A DNA stretch of 64,000 bases from Galerina marginata (Eukaryota > Basidiomycota > Agaricomycetes > Agaricales > Galerinaceae). The notes below the pieces were generated by a model. It was not told where the DNA came from. It saw only the letters and a list, made by a program, of their open reading frames with translations, and searched no databases. The position numbers and the translations under genes are program-made. Position 1 is the first letter of the stretch; every line of letters starts with the position of its first letter. Of the stretch, positions 47,430 through 58,790 are shown piece after piece. Location of the stretch: positions 186,001 through 250,000 of the forward strand of contig JAECYW010000016.1 of NCBI GenBank assembly GCA_023014335.1, read 5' to 3'.

Positions 47430-48000
47430 TATGGAAAGCTGGAGCACCATGCTCTAAAGTTGTAGCCAAACAGTCCATATAAGGCGAATTCACACATGGC
47501 TCGTGATGCAAGGGACAGAGGGGATGGAAGGACCTCGAACACCGCCCTTGCCTTTCATTTCTTGTCTTAAAGTCTTCGTCTTCACATGTCTCTAGTAGAG
47601 GCAATTTTTTAGGGAGGAATTCACAAGATGATGTTACAAATTGGGCATCCTATTTTGTAGACCAGCATTTTCCCAAGGCACGAATATTATATAAAACTTG
47701 AAATACCACTCCCCCAACACTTTGCGTCACCCTCAATAGAAAATGTGCAACCGTCGGAGAGCAGTATGTTGGCCATGGGCGACTAATTCATGCTATAAGC
47801 CAGGCCCAGGCAACCAGTATTATACTAAACTTTGTATATAGACTCCATGACGGTATCAGAGGATGCTGAATAATCTTTTTAGACCGTCGGACTTCTTGAT
47901 ATGAAGGTATTGCCTGTGTATAATAACCGGCCTAGCTGAGGGCGGTTTGGGCCTTACAAAATGACTGGGCCGGCCAAAAGTCACAATGGCAGTTGGAATG
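47430..48000 (-). repeat. Inverted repeat copy, left
   Basis: The reverse complement matches 49720-50340: 47440-47550 with 50220-50335 (near-identical, encoding the same short phrase SPYMDCLATTLEHGAP in both), 47590-47700 with 50070-50180, 47770-47860 with 49820-49910, 47870-47890 with 49795-49810. Identity falls from very high at the outer end to weak inside. The right copy has about 100 bp extra. A short conserved open phrase may be chance or the relic of a protein. No transposase lies between the copies. Confidence 0.6.
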
Positions 48001-49719
48001 GACTCAGTCTAGAACCCGAATATTGTTATTCTTCAACGGGCCAAGAATATTCAACAGAAACATTCGAATAGTTATTCCACAGCATTGAGTTGTTATTGAG
48101 TAATAAGTACTGTCTAACCCTCATTGTCCGAATATAATAGACTGTATTGAACGTAGTGGGGGACTTAATTAATCTCTCTACCCGTTGAGTAGACGGTTTC
48201 GTATATTATTACGAGCAATAATCTTCGCGGAGAGCGAATAAGCGCCTGCTCGTCATCTTGGCGCCGGTGAACAATTGGCTGGGACAATGCCCGGCCACTA
48301 ATATTCACAACACCTTCCCTTGGACAAGTAAGATCCCGATCCTCTATGTTCTGTTTGCCTGTATTCCCGTGTTTCTTGTTAAATATATTTGCTTTTATCT
48401 ATATGCCTTCCGGTGCACGAGTTGGACGTTTTTGTTTCGGTTCGGCGTCGTTAAATATTTCGATAGTTTGCTTGAGTGAGTTGTCGAGTTTGCGGAGGGT
48501 AAGCATGTGAATATATTCTCCAGAATGTATTTGTCTCCTTGTCAGTCCTTCAGTTTAAAACAATGGCTAGACTTCGCTCAATTACTTTCAATATTTGTTG
48601 TGTTTCAATTGGTTTCATTTTCCCCTCGTTGGTAATTTATTAAGAATTTTTTGGACCGACGGGTGAAATGTGTCTTTGAGGGTAAATTATCGTGGCCTTC
48701 CTGTCGAATTTGTGATATGGAGGTGGGTGGTTGACCCAATTTGGCGCTAGACTGGGCGCTTAAAACGTCGCCTCTTGGCTGAAAGGTTCTAGAGCAACTT
48801 TTTCTGCACTTTAAGTGCTGATATTTTGCCCATAACCCATTGAGCACAGTGTAAGTAAAACAATAATTAGATTCTTCGGCCCCCAAGTGGAGGGTTTATA
48901 TCCTTCCTATGTGTTTTCCTACATCAAATAAATTATATACTAGAATGTTCCTGTATGAACAAGTGACTAAACGAGCAAGTAACCCACAATGTTCCTGGCC
49001 ACTAATTTTCCCAACAAGAACCAAGAGAATTGACTTGGAAGAGCGTCCTACGAACTTGCCGCCCGAAGTCGAAATGTTAACTAAGAATCGACGGATCGAA
49101 AACGAAGACGAAAAGTAGGTCAAGGAAATGCAACGGAAAATCAAGAGGGCAGTTCACAGTGGAGAAATGACAATTCCTGAGAAAAAGCTCGAGCGCGATC
49201 GAGGTGCATGTGTAGCATGGCAGAATTCATGGGCGCTCAAATGCGATAGACCACCGCAAGTAATGATAGTGCTAGAATCTGCAACTCAGTGTCACCTCGA
49301 CGGGCGCCACGAACTTATTTGCCTATGTAGTTGTTGTCTTCTCTAAGTATGTCAATTGAATTTCTTTGTTCCACTGCACTCTTCAAAAGCCAACAGAAGG
49401 GTTGGTCACAAGAGTCATCTCGCATTGACTTATACCGCCCTCTTGATTTTGGGGGTAAGGGTACGGCTCGTACGAGTAGGCGAGAGGCAGCCAAATTTTG
49501 AATGAACATTTGACCGTTCTGTAGGGCTTGATGTATAAAGGCCTACCACGGTCAGGAAATTATGACTGCGACCCTTCTGACCCGTACCCGCATACCCGTA
49601 CGAGTTCACCAACCCTTGCACATGCCGCCACTAAGCGGGAGTAACTGACGCAAGTCGTGAAGTACCAATAAAGGGACCGACCTTACCGTAGATTCTTGAG
49701 AGATTCATCGCCGTCGTCA
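48001..49719. other. Spacer between inverted repeat copies
   Basis: AT-rich, with no recognisable gene. Two short + frames (48909-49118; 49128-49346) are charged but lack domain patterns. A small inverted-repeat element is noted at 49394-49617. Confidence 0.35.
49394..49617. mobile_element. Possible short inverted-repeat element
   Basis: The ends share AAGGGTTGGT in inverted orientation (49394 on and reverse complement up to 49617). Inside are several copies of a gggtacgg/cccgtacc word on both strands. It is about 224 bp, non-coding. No target duplication was recognised. Confidence 0.25.
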
Positions 49720-50340
49720 TCTTTGTTCTATATATGCCATTAGGCTTGGACCACTGTGTTATGGCCGCGATCACCGTACAGCACGCACCTTGAATCCGAT
49801 GGTCTAAAATTTTATTCGGAGTCTTCCAATAGTATGGAGTGGTCTATTCACCAAGTTCTGCATAATACCGGTTGCCTGGGCATGGCCTGTAGCATGAATT
49901 ATCGCCGCCAGATAAAGTTCCTAACATGCTTCCCACCGTGCTCGACAGGACAGGTTCCTGGACATGGTTTAATTTTGAGGATATCTTTGCCTTAAGTTGT
50001 CCGACGGTCATACATTTTGAATTGACTCGGAGGGCTTGCCAAAGTGTTGGACTCGGGGGAGCAATGTGTTTCAAGCTTCATATAATGCGAGTTACTTGGG
50101 AAAGAGCTACACTATGAATAGGAAGACCAATTTGTAATTTCATATTGCGGGTTCCTCTCTATATAATTGCTTCCACTAGATAGAACGCGAAGACAAAGAC
50201 GGAATTAACTGGGCAAGGGCGGTGTTTGAGGTCCTTCCATCCCCTCTGTCCCTTGCATCACGAGCCATGTGTGAATTCGCCTTATATGGACTGTTTGGCT
50301 ACAACTTTAGAGCATGGTGCTCCGGCTTTCCATACTCTCA
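49720..50340 (+). repeat. Inverted repeat copy, right
   Basis: Partner of 47430-48000 (see there). The outermost 120 bp (50220-50335) are best conserved. The outer boundary is near 50336, where similarity stops on both copies. Confidence 0.6.
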
Positions 50341-50926
50341 TCGTCGTACCTACTCGAGTATACCAGAATAGCAACATTATCCAACAGCACCAGTGGTTTA
50401 AATTTAAAGATGCTGACAAGTGCTTTAGAAGATTCGTTTGGAATTGGTAACTGAATGCCAACACGGGTATGCAAACCCACGCGGGTACGGGAATGAGATT
50501 CTGTACCCGTGAGCATAGAACTCCACACCTCTAAGCAGGCCTAGGGCGTTGGGGGGGGGGATGACATTTCCTTCCAAGTTGACCATAAATTCAACGGATC
50601 TGGGATCATCGATCGGCTCACGATTGAAATCTAGAGCAATTCAAAAACAACAAAATATTGTACTCTTACGGCTTCTTGTCCCCCCATAATTCGACGTTAC
50701 CTGCAGTCAAGAAAATTACAAACGTATAAACTCAACGAAGCGCTCGGACCACGAGAATGAGGTCAACTTCGTCTACAGTCCCATCAATATCAATTCATGA
50801 AAAATAAAATAAATTGACGACTGACGTGGAAGTACCAACTCTCGTCATCTGGAAAGACAGGCAGGGCGGTGGGTGGTCCCGCCAATGGTGCTAGAATACG
50901 CTAATAGGTCCATTCATCCCGACAAA
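50341..50926. other. Intergenic
   Basis: Contains a G10 run at 50551-50560 and a cgggtacggg / gtacccgtg inverted word pair near 50480-50512. The part from 50700 is the 3' flank of the MYND gene. Confidence 0.35.
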
Positions 50927-53184
50927 TCAGTTGGTTTTTAAAACATCGAACATGTCACATACATGTGGGACAATGGTATGTTCTTCTCTCAACCTAAGTT
51001 TCGCATTTCGAAGAATGTTGTCGAGCCGGCGCTTGCTCAAAAACCTCGAGAATGCTTTCGAATTTTCGTATAAGGCATCCATATCGTCAATTATGAAGTA
51101 AGGTGCGTTTTCACCCCTCACTAGAGTATGCCAAAGTAAGTTCGTTTCGATGTCTGCTAAAAGCCAGTGGATTCAACGTACTGGATTGTGAAAGGCGGCC
51201 ATTGGGCTGTATCAGAACAAGTAAATCAGCTTTGCGAATATTTAGAGATGCGGAGATCCTCGCCATGTTTTTTTTCATAACCAGTTGCAGTATTTCTTGA
51301 GAAACATCCCGGTTCGCATTCGTAGCTCGGCCGTTTTCTTGGATGGTGAACCAGTTCATGAAGTACCCTACTATTGCGGCGGTGGAACTTTCGGCGAGCA
51401 ATGGGGACCATTTGAGGAGGACATCCTTTACCCCGACGTAGTTCTCGTCCAAAATATTGGACACTTCGATGCGGTCGAATTTTATGGAAGCAGGGACGCC
51501 ATAATCAGAGATTAAGCCCTCATGAATCTCATCCGGGAGACGACGCGCATCGGAGACCGAAAGGATGAACGACATCTTCAGATTGCGGAAGCGACGAGCA
51601 AATATCTTCAGCTGTTCTGAGAGGAAAAAATAGAGGCACCCGTAGATGTCCTCAGATTGAGCACCATGGGCTTTTCCGGCTGTAACGACTGCACTAATAC
51701 TAGCACAACGGAGTTTAGTAGAATAAAAATATCGATAAATGGGTGAACTTACTCCCATCCTTCGAGCGGATCTGCGTAATCCGTTTGTAGCCACCTCCCT
51801 TGGGGAGAAAATAAGGAGGCGTTCGGACGATTAAAATGCGCGTTCATGGCACCAAAAGGCAGGACGATACCAAATCGACGATACTCTTGAAATGCGACAC
51901 GAAGTGAAGGTTTCAACTTTGCATACATCCGGTCCCTAAAATCGCGCCGCGAAGGTGCTTTCCTCACACGATCGTATTCCGTCTGAGCATCGTCTACTGT
52001 GAGAGCGGGAGAGATAAAATGGAGAAACAAATGGATTGCCTCTTCCGGTAGGCAACAGGAGAATGTTGACTGCGGGCCAAGTGAGATAGTAGTTTTTCCC
52101 TGTTTTATTTCCTGAACGAACTTTGAAGTGATGGATGAAAGCTGAAGGCGATACTCCATCGGCATGAAAGCCGAATACCAAAAATGTAGGGCTACATCGG
52201 CGGCGATGGTTTCATCGGGTATGCTCCCCAAGATTAGAAATAAAACGATGTTGCGGCAAACGATAACGAGATTCACGTCGTTGAGTAGAATCGTTAATTC
52301 CCCTGAATAGGTGGGTGGAAGGCTATTTACTGTGCGCAGGACATGGCGCAAGTCTCCAGAGGCTAACAAGAAAGCGTAAAAAGAATAATAGAGTCATCGA
52401 AATCAATGCGACGGACCGATGAAAGCCAGTGAAAAATCCTTCTCCCCATCCTTTTCATTGGAGGCCAAGTTTATTAGATCCATGGCGGGTGTGTTTCCCC
52501 ATCTACAATTGGTCAGCCTTGACGTGCGATCAAAAAAAAAATTGAGTCGTACAAGGACATCCCGACAGAAAACTCTTCAATCTTCTTCTGATCGAACTCT
52601 TCCCCTAAGGACATGCCAGTAACGAATGAGGGAGAGCGGCCTTCGCGACTCCAGGCGGGCATCCAAGATTCGGACCTCATGGGATTTTTGCAATCTAAGG
52701 AATGATTCATTGGTTTGAGCGTTGTCATGAGACTTTCCAAGACTTACCTCCTTTGTGTAACTTCCAATGCACTTTCTGACACTCCTGATCCACTGTGAGC
52801 GAATAAAACGGGAGAAACGACAATGAACTCCACCTTGGAACAATATGACACAAGCCTGCACTCGCTACAGGCCATGATGCCCGGTTTCTTGCAGAATTTG
52901 TACTTATCAACCTGGACATTCGCACAGGGAAGTGCCTCTGGTGGCGGATACTGGAGTTTGGATAGGCTGTCAGTGATGGACTTCAGGAAACTTGTGCGTC
53001 GAGCAGGATCTGCAATATCTTTTGGATCAGGGAACGATCCTGCCGCTTTTGGGTGCGGGGGAAGAATCGCAATACTTTTGGACTGCGTAATCATGTTGCG
53101 TTCGAAGGCGCTTTTGGCATCAGCCATTATCTGCGACATCGTCTCTGGCATCATCGTCGAAAATCGCTTGATAATGTCATCCAT
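50927..53184 (-). CDS. MYND zinc-finger protein with DUF4470-like domain
   Basis: Exons 52834-53184, 52748-52784, 52553-52694, 52417-52502, 51753-52362, 51182-51699, 50927-51120; 1938 nt, 645 aa. The start MDDIIKRFSTMM at 53184 is preferred to an ATG 19 codons upstream. MYND finger at about 88-132: CANV..., FCKKPGIMACSECRLVSYC, then across an intron SKECQKVHWKLHKGDC; the YCS-x2-CQ spacing fixes the splice. DUF4470-type element FIASGDLRHVLRTVNSLP starts near 205, followed by LTILLNDVNLVIVCRNIVLF. A conserved GKAHGAQSEDIYGCLYFF block and a C-terminal PYFIIDDMDALY...HTIVPHV follow. The family is expanded in agarics. The fold of the central part resembles methyltransferase-related domains, but no activity is established. 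A fragment is duplicated at 44.4-44.7 kb. Confidence 0.87.
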
Positions 53185-54159
53185 CGTGCGTGGGTTAGGT
53201 GAAAGAAGAATGAAAGAACGTTTCAGAAAGATCTTTACCATTTATGTGGTCTTTGTGGGCCGAGAGCTTGAATCGTTTACCTGCAGGGCTGTCATGAGGC
53301 AGATTTTAGGTTTGAGCCAAAGTTCTGTTTGGGTATTACGAGAATCTCTTCGACCACCTGTAGATGCAAGATATTTTGAACCAACACGGGTTTATGACTT
53401 TGAAAAATCACTCACACATGATTGTTCTCACTACGACTCGTGAATTGAAGCACCGCTTGGGCGAACCTGAGTTCGGCTAATGGGAAAGGACGGGCCAATC
53501 CAAGTTCCGTATTACCTCGATCGTGCACCTGTTTCATTTAGAATTGATATGCGTGAGGTCTAACTTATGAGCGCGACTGCCAAGTACTGAAAGAGCCGAC
53601 CAAGGCTGGACCGGGTTGGACAAGGCTTCAGCAGGTGGCTGTGATCGCAATAGAGTGTATACGAGGAGTTTACCTCATTCTGTTCCAGAATCTAGTAGGA
53701 AGGTGTTTCTTATCGCGGCGATGTAACACTGGAACTTCCAGCTCATAGGTGATGGTTGGCATTGAGAGAAAATTTCTGTCCTTGTTGACTGCGGCAAGAA
53801 GCTGACCACGTGATTTAAAGCGAGACGCGCCACGACGCGTTGGCGCTGCTTTTTCTGACAGTTGACCATGTGTAGACCTCGGATTCAAGCTCGAAAATTG
53901 TGTTTGGTAGTACGCCCATAATATGCACTTAGATGGCTATATAGACGCCTCGATTAATTCGATACTTACTCATAGGAACATCAACGACTCTTAGTGGCTC
54001 ATGTGCATAACAATTTGTTCCCAACGCATTTCACAGTTATCTAGGTCCATGCGTCGACATAAGAGTAAGTTAACTTGCGAAGCCATAGCAGAGTACACGA
54101 CAATATATGTCCTAATTAATGGCGGCGCAGATACAATTTTATGGACGGAAAGCCTTTTT
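53185..54159. other. Intergenic
   Basis: 5' flank of the MYND gene, then unassigned sequence. The 206-codon + frame (52823-53443) is antisense to exon 1 and not a gene. Confidence 0.35.
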
Positions 54160-55357
54160 CTAGTCCTTCTGTAGATTGGACGCGAGAGTTTTAATATATG
54201 CATCTAATTTGTCTCGCACTTTCGGCACAAATGCCTTAGTGTTCACCTTCTGCAGCTTTGCTAGAAGCTTCTCTGGAGTCCAGTGTTGGCATACGTCCTC
54301 CGCGGTCGCACCTAAAGTGAGCTGAAGTCCAAGCTTGGAATCAAAAACCCCTTGGAGCGTTGTCTCGCACCCCACAGCCCATAAACCATTCTCCTCAAGG
54401 TTTTTTTTCCGATTTGCAGCCTGTTGTGCTTTCTTCTCGGCTTCTTTCCTTGCGGCTTCCATCCTTGCTTTCTTTTCATTTTCTTTTCGCTGTCTTTCTT
54501 TGAGATTCGCGAGACATGGATTGTCTTGGGATGCCTTCACCAGACACTTGACAGAGTTCTTCTGCTTTTCGGTTAGAGCGCCGGTAGCGCTCTTGAATAA
54601 AGTCAGAAATGGAGGAGGAAGTTCGGCATTGGTAACGTACGTTGTAGCGGCAGGTGTCATCCAATTGACCCTTGGTGTAGTACCTATTGTTGGTATGATC
54701 AGATACTTGTACTTGTTTAAAGGAACATTTGCCGGTCATTACTCACTTGCACTCCAGTCCACCATTGCGAGTGTCGATGTTGACATGATCGGATTTGGTC
54801 CTAGGGCAAGTGTAGCAGGCATCTGTCTCGTACCAACAGCCAGCCTGGTCGCATTTCTTCAGGTAAGTGCCTTTATCCGCATTGTGTGCCGCCGTTTCAA
54901 TGCATTCATTATTTACGGCCGCCTTATTCCAACATTCCTTGGAACCAGATTCAAGAGCACCTTGAGCCTACCGTTGCTCATTAGTTCGGACGTTGCTTGA
55001 AGCAGGAGAGAAAGAAGCACACATCGTATTCGCACTTCCCGATAAACTGAGGTTGCTGGTATTTTTTTTTGTGGTCACCAGTTTCGTAATTATACCCTCC
55101 CTCCCAGTAACTATTAGATAGTCAAAGGTGAGTCATTGGGAAGGTACGCCGTTTACTCACGAGCAGGAAATTGATTTGGTGCCGCTGAATTTTACGTAGC
55201 CAGGCTTTTCCGAACGAAAACCGCCGGTGTGGAATTTGGAGATTTGAGGACAGGTAAAGCACTTTACGCTGTACGGATTGCCGTAATTGACGTTGATATC
55301 GTACCCCTTAACGAAAGACGCAAGAAGACCGATTAGGGTCACGATGAAAAGGTGCAT
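54160..55357 (-). CDS. Secreted Cys-rich protein with coiled-coil C-terminal part
   Basis: Exons 55161-55357, 55023-55110, 54747-54967, 54641-54683, 54160-54561; 951 nt, 316 aa. The start at 55357 (MHLFIVTLIGLLASFVKG) gives a clean signal peptide; an ATG 25 codons upstream would bury it. The N-terminal half is Cys-rich: VKCFTCPQISKF, SISCSYWEGG, IGKCEYD, KECWNKAAVNNECIE, KKCDQAGCWYETDACYTCP, GLECK and DDTCRYN. Two CxxCP elements (CFTCP, CYTCP) are about 110 residues apart, hinting at an internal duplication. Residues about 205-250 are a Lys/Glu/Ala coiled coil (RMEAARKEAEKKAQQAANRK). A globular tail follows, with LWAVGCETTLQGVFDS and EDVCQHWTPEKLLAKL. Family not recognised; export predicted. 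All junctions are GT-AG and in frame. Confidence 0.72.
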
Positions 55358-57256
55358 TGCACTGTATGTTCTGAGGATGAAGACAAGGACACAGGCAATC
55401 GAGGGAATCGACTGAATGAAAAAAGCAGACACGTAGTGCTAATAAATAAAAATGGCGTGCCAAGCCATTGTTACTACTACTTACCAGCTGTAGAAGCAGT
55501 TGAAATTTGAGAGAGTCGCCAGAACCACAGAATTAGCGGTACTACATAGTATGTTATTTAGTAGAAAGACGTGATGTTTCTACTGATACTAGCAATGTTT
55601 ACCAATTAAGCGTCCAATGGCAAGCATTAAGTCCAACCAGGCCTGTTAGCGCAATCATTACGACAGATGGTAATTTTCAGGAGCTCATTCGGGCCATCCC
55701 ACAAGCTAAGAAACCGAGCTTGTCAAAGGATCTTTTATGAGTGGTTGAGAGAATGACTTGCACAATGCAGCGGCGTTGATTTACGCCGGATTTGCTGTTC
55801 ATGACGCCGGTGTCGAATATAATCCCTTATTTCCGTACACACCACTGCCACTCCATCTGCCAAGCCAATGCAGCTTGACATCGCCCAGAGAGCTTACGGC
55901 CTATCAGCGTTATCTCCCTCCCGCATTCGTTGCATCTGAAAACACGGTAAGCACATGTGCCTAGACGTACTTAAGTGGCATTAAAAGGTGACTCTGCTCA
56001 TAGTTCATCAGAAATACTAAGTAAGCTAAAGGTGTCTAAACATTTGGGGTACGAGAGTAGATTTGGTTCTAGCCACACCAAGCTACAATTTTGAAGGCAA
56101 CAATGCTTCATATTAGCAAAATAAATGACGGATATTGACAAGGTATCAAACCATTCCCACTGGTTTTATTGCTCGCCCCGCAGAGTTCCCACTTTTGTCC
56201 GTCAAAGTTTGTGCGGTCAGAGCAGAGGAGATTGAGGGTGAACGGGATGGAAATGTCGGAAGTTAGAAGTCTAATTCTTTTTAGGCCTCTCCACCTGAAG
56301 GATTTGGAGGGTTGATTGTGTGTTCTAAACGCCTTTGCATATCGACGCTTGTGTATAATGAGCAGTAAATCCAGATTGAATTGAAAATAAAGTACCTCAG
56401 CATTCACATCGTCCATGCCATCAAAATAGAATGATTACTGCTCGATTTACCAGCACACCACACGATTAGATTAGATTAGATTGAAAATTACCATACTTGG
56501 GTTGTGCATGATTACGTGGATCTACGATCCCGTCCTCAACCCAGCTCTCCGCTTTTTCAACTTGAACACTCAACATTACTCGAGTCTACTTTACCAAGGA
56601 GAGCGCAACACAATTGGTTCGGACCTAACGCTCTGGGCGGGGTCGGTGTGAGTTACTCTACTGAAGTACATAATTGACCAGATCGTGCGACGTGAAGTAA
56701 CAGGGACTCTCGATTCTGTTTCCACGGCGCCACAGGACCACAGGTCAACAGAGACCCTCGTTGCCTGGGATCAATTGATGGACATATTCAATCCAATCCA
56801 ATCAGGGTCCACGAGCGCTTGTGTCCACGGCGGAATCAGAGTGCACAGACGGAACGAGGTGAGGATTGTGCATCCTTTCCAGGTAAGTTCATCCGATATT
56901 TTATGTCGCATTGCATGGCTATATAAGTACTCATCCTGCTACAGGATGCGAGCTTCTTGGTTGACTTCACCTCCTGAATCCTGAGTGGATCCACGTTCGG
57001 GGCCTTTGCGCCGCCCTCGATCTACATATATTTCTGGCTGTCACCGAGGACGACAGCGGCAACGAATATATTTCCCTGCACTCAGGTGCAGAGTGCACTG
57101 TCTGAATCGACCCCCAAACCCTGTATCGTCGGCGGCCTGCTTGCTTCAAAATGCGCGCCTTAGGCTTCGCGCATGATCAGACGCCTTCCTTGCCTTCCCA
57201 ACCTTTGCACGCAGCTCACTGACCCGAACCGAAACCTAAAGTCCGTCCGATTGACG
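55358..57256. other. Intergenic with one possible exon
   Basis: A GATTA tandem (four units) lies at 56464-56482. Bases 56508-56646 (+) read as uninterrupted, coding-like sequence (start MITWIYDPVLNPALRFFNLN, end IGSDLTLWAG at a GTGTGA donor), but no partner exon is recognised. Nothing else is supported. Confidence 0.3.
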
Positions 57257-58301
57257 ATGAGTTCCGATGCCGAGATGGAGCTAATCACCTTTCTGGCGAC
57301 GAGTCATACAGTGACGGCGGTATGTCGGTGCTCTTTCCCGTGTCAAAGCGATGATACTGACGCCTCGTTCTCTTTCATTCCACGTTTACTTAGCAATTCG
57401 ATGGTAAGTCTCCGTACTGCCAATTTCCAAACTATTCCAACTCCCGATCTACCCCCTCGCCGAACAGTTGCTGCCGCCACCCTGCTCGTCTGGGACATCC
57501 TCTTAACTTTCGACAAGGAGGTCAATCTCGTATGGAGGGCGGACTGGAATTTCATGAAGGCTCTGTACCTATTTCAGCGATACCTGCCCCTTCTTGATTC
57601 GTTGTATCTTACTATCAACTGTAAGCCCACAATCCGAATCGTCGTACCAGCACTGCGCATATACTAACCTCCCTCTCTGCAGATCAACTCGGTATCAACG
57701 TGGGGCCGGACGAATGCGCTCGACTGATCAAAGCGTCCGGATGTCAGTCTATGTCTTCTCCCCGCCAATCTGTGGAATTAGAACTGCCTTCACTGACAGC
57801 GATCTGAATTAGGGCTGGCCGTAGTCGGGTTCGCGACTTCGGAAGGTAACAGCTATTATACGCCACTCTTTGTTACGAAACCGCTAACATGGGTGTTTTG
57901 GCAGTCATCCTCACACTGCGCGCATGGGCGGTGTGGAACCGGAATCGCCTGCTGACAATTATCCTCCTCATCCTTTGGTGTGGGGTCTGGATCCCTATCG
58001 CCGTGTTTGAAGGAAGTTTTCTTGCTTCGCTTAAACGTGTGTTACTCCTTCCTTCTCGATTTCCTTTTCTTTTTCGTTGATTTACAAATCGTATTGCAAT
58101 TCCGCAGTCGGGACACCTCCTTATGCTGGATACTTAGGCTGCTTTATTATCGGCGCTAATAGTGATCTGTTTTTGTGCATTTTGCTGCTTATGATTTGGA
58201 ATATAGGTACGTTTTGAAGCTCGGACTGAATTTGCGGCTCTGTCTGAGCTTCTGATTACCAGTGGTTTTTGGGTTAATTGCTTTCATGGGTATTCGAATA
58301 A
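57257..58301 (+). pseudogene. Seven-helix (DUF6533-type) membrane protein gene lacking its 3' end
   Basis: Exons 57257-57319, 57394-57403, 57468-57620, 57683-57742, 57813-57845, 57905-58036, 58108-58206, 58263-58301; 589 nt, about 196 residues before the model stops at an unpaired GTAAGT. The N-terminal block is the DUF6533 type: VAAATLLVWDILLTFDKEVN, then FMKALYLFQRYLPLLDSLYL. Later helices: LAVVGFATSEVILTLRAWAV, LLTIILLILWCGVWIPIAVF, YLGCFIIGANSDLFLCILLL and VVFGLIAFMGIRI. Family members normally continue with a loop, a seventh helix and a cytoplasmic tail; these are absent. The sequence after 58302 turns into the GATTAATC block and then the KDZ element. Exon 2 is only 10 nt (CAATTCGATG). 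Either the gene was truncated by insertion or it ends in a short unusual tail. Confidence 0.65.
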
Positions 58302-58369
58302 GTAAGTCTCATACAAACGTTGTTTTATTTTCGCCCACCGTGGTTAACACGCCCCCAAAAATCCATATG

Positions 58370-58710
58370 GATTTTGATTAATCCTGAGGGCATGTAGATG
58401 GTAGATTAGATTAAAATAATCTGATTAATCAGAATAGGGCGGCCAGGGAGGGTAGCCAGGAGAGACTTAGTACAGACACTATTAGATTAATCTACAGATA
58501 TTCAGATTAATCTTCAAAGCTGCAGGAGTCACGACGGAAAATTTAGTGTCGTTTGGAAGTCGTTTAGATTAAAAGTGATTAGATTAATCTAAAACGGTGC
58601 AAGATACACGAACGAAAACCTAACAAGTTTGGTGTCAGTTTAAATCATCTAGTTTAAACGGGTAAACCAATCTAATCTGCCACAGATTAGATAAAGGATT
58701 AATCATCCTC
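58370..58710. repeat. Cluster of GATTAATC palindromes next to the KDZ 3' end
   Basis: The 8-bp palindrome GATTAATC occurs six times in about 330 bp (58376, 58423, 58485, 58505, 58582, 58697). Four are embedded in longer palindromes: CTGATTAATCAG (58421-58432), TAGATTAATCTA (58483-58494), AGATTAATCT (58504-58513) and TTAGATTAATCTAA (58579-58592). A TCTAATCTG-CCA-CAGATTAGA hairpin lies at 58670-58691. It sits between the truncated membrane-protein gene and the transposase stop, about 80 bp from the latter. It could be a subterminal repeat region bound by a transposase, or an independent element. Confidence 0.6.
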
Positions 58711-58790
58711 AGCATCGCTTAAATATTCGTCGGTCTCGTACTCGGAGTACTCGTCTGGGATGTTTGAGTCCGATGTCGTTGCTCGCTGCA

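Noticed and set aside
52823..53443. 206-codon plus-strand open frame
   Set aside because: Antisense to exon 1 of the MYND gene, whose zinc-finger spacing is convincing on the other strand.
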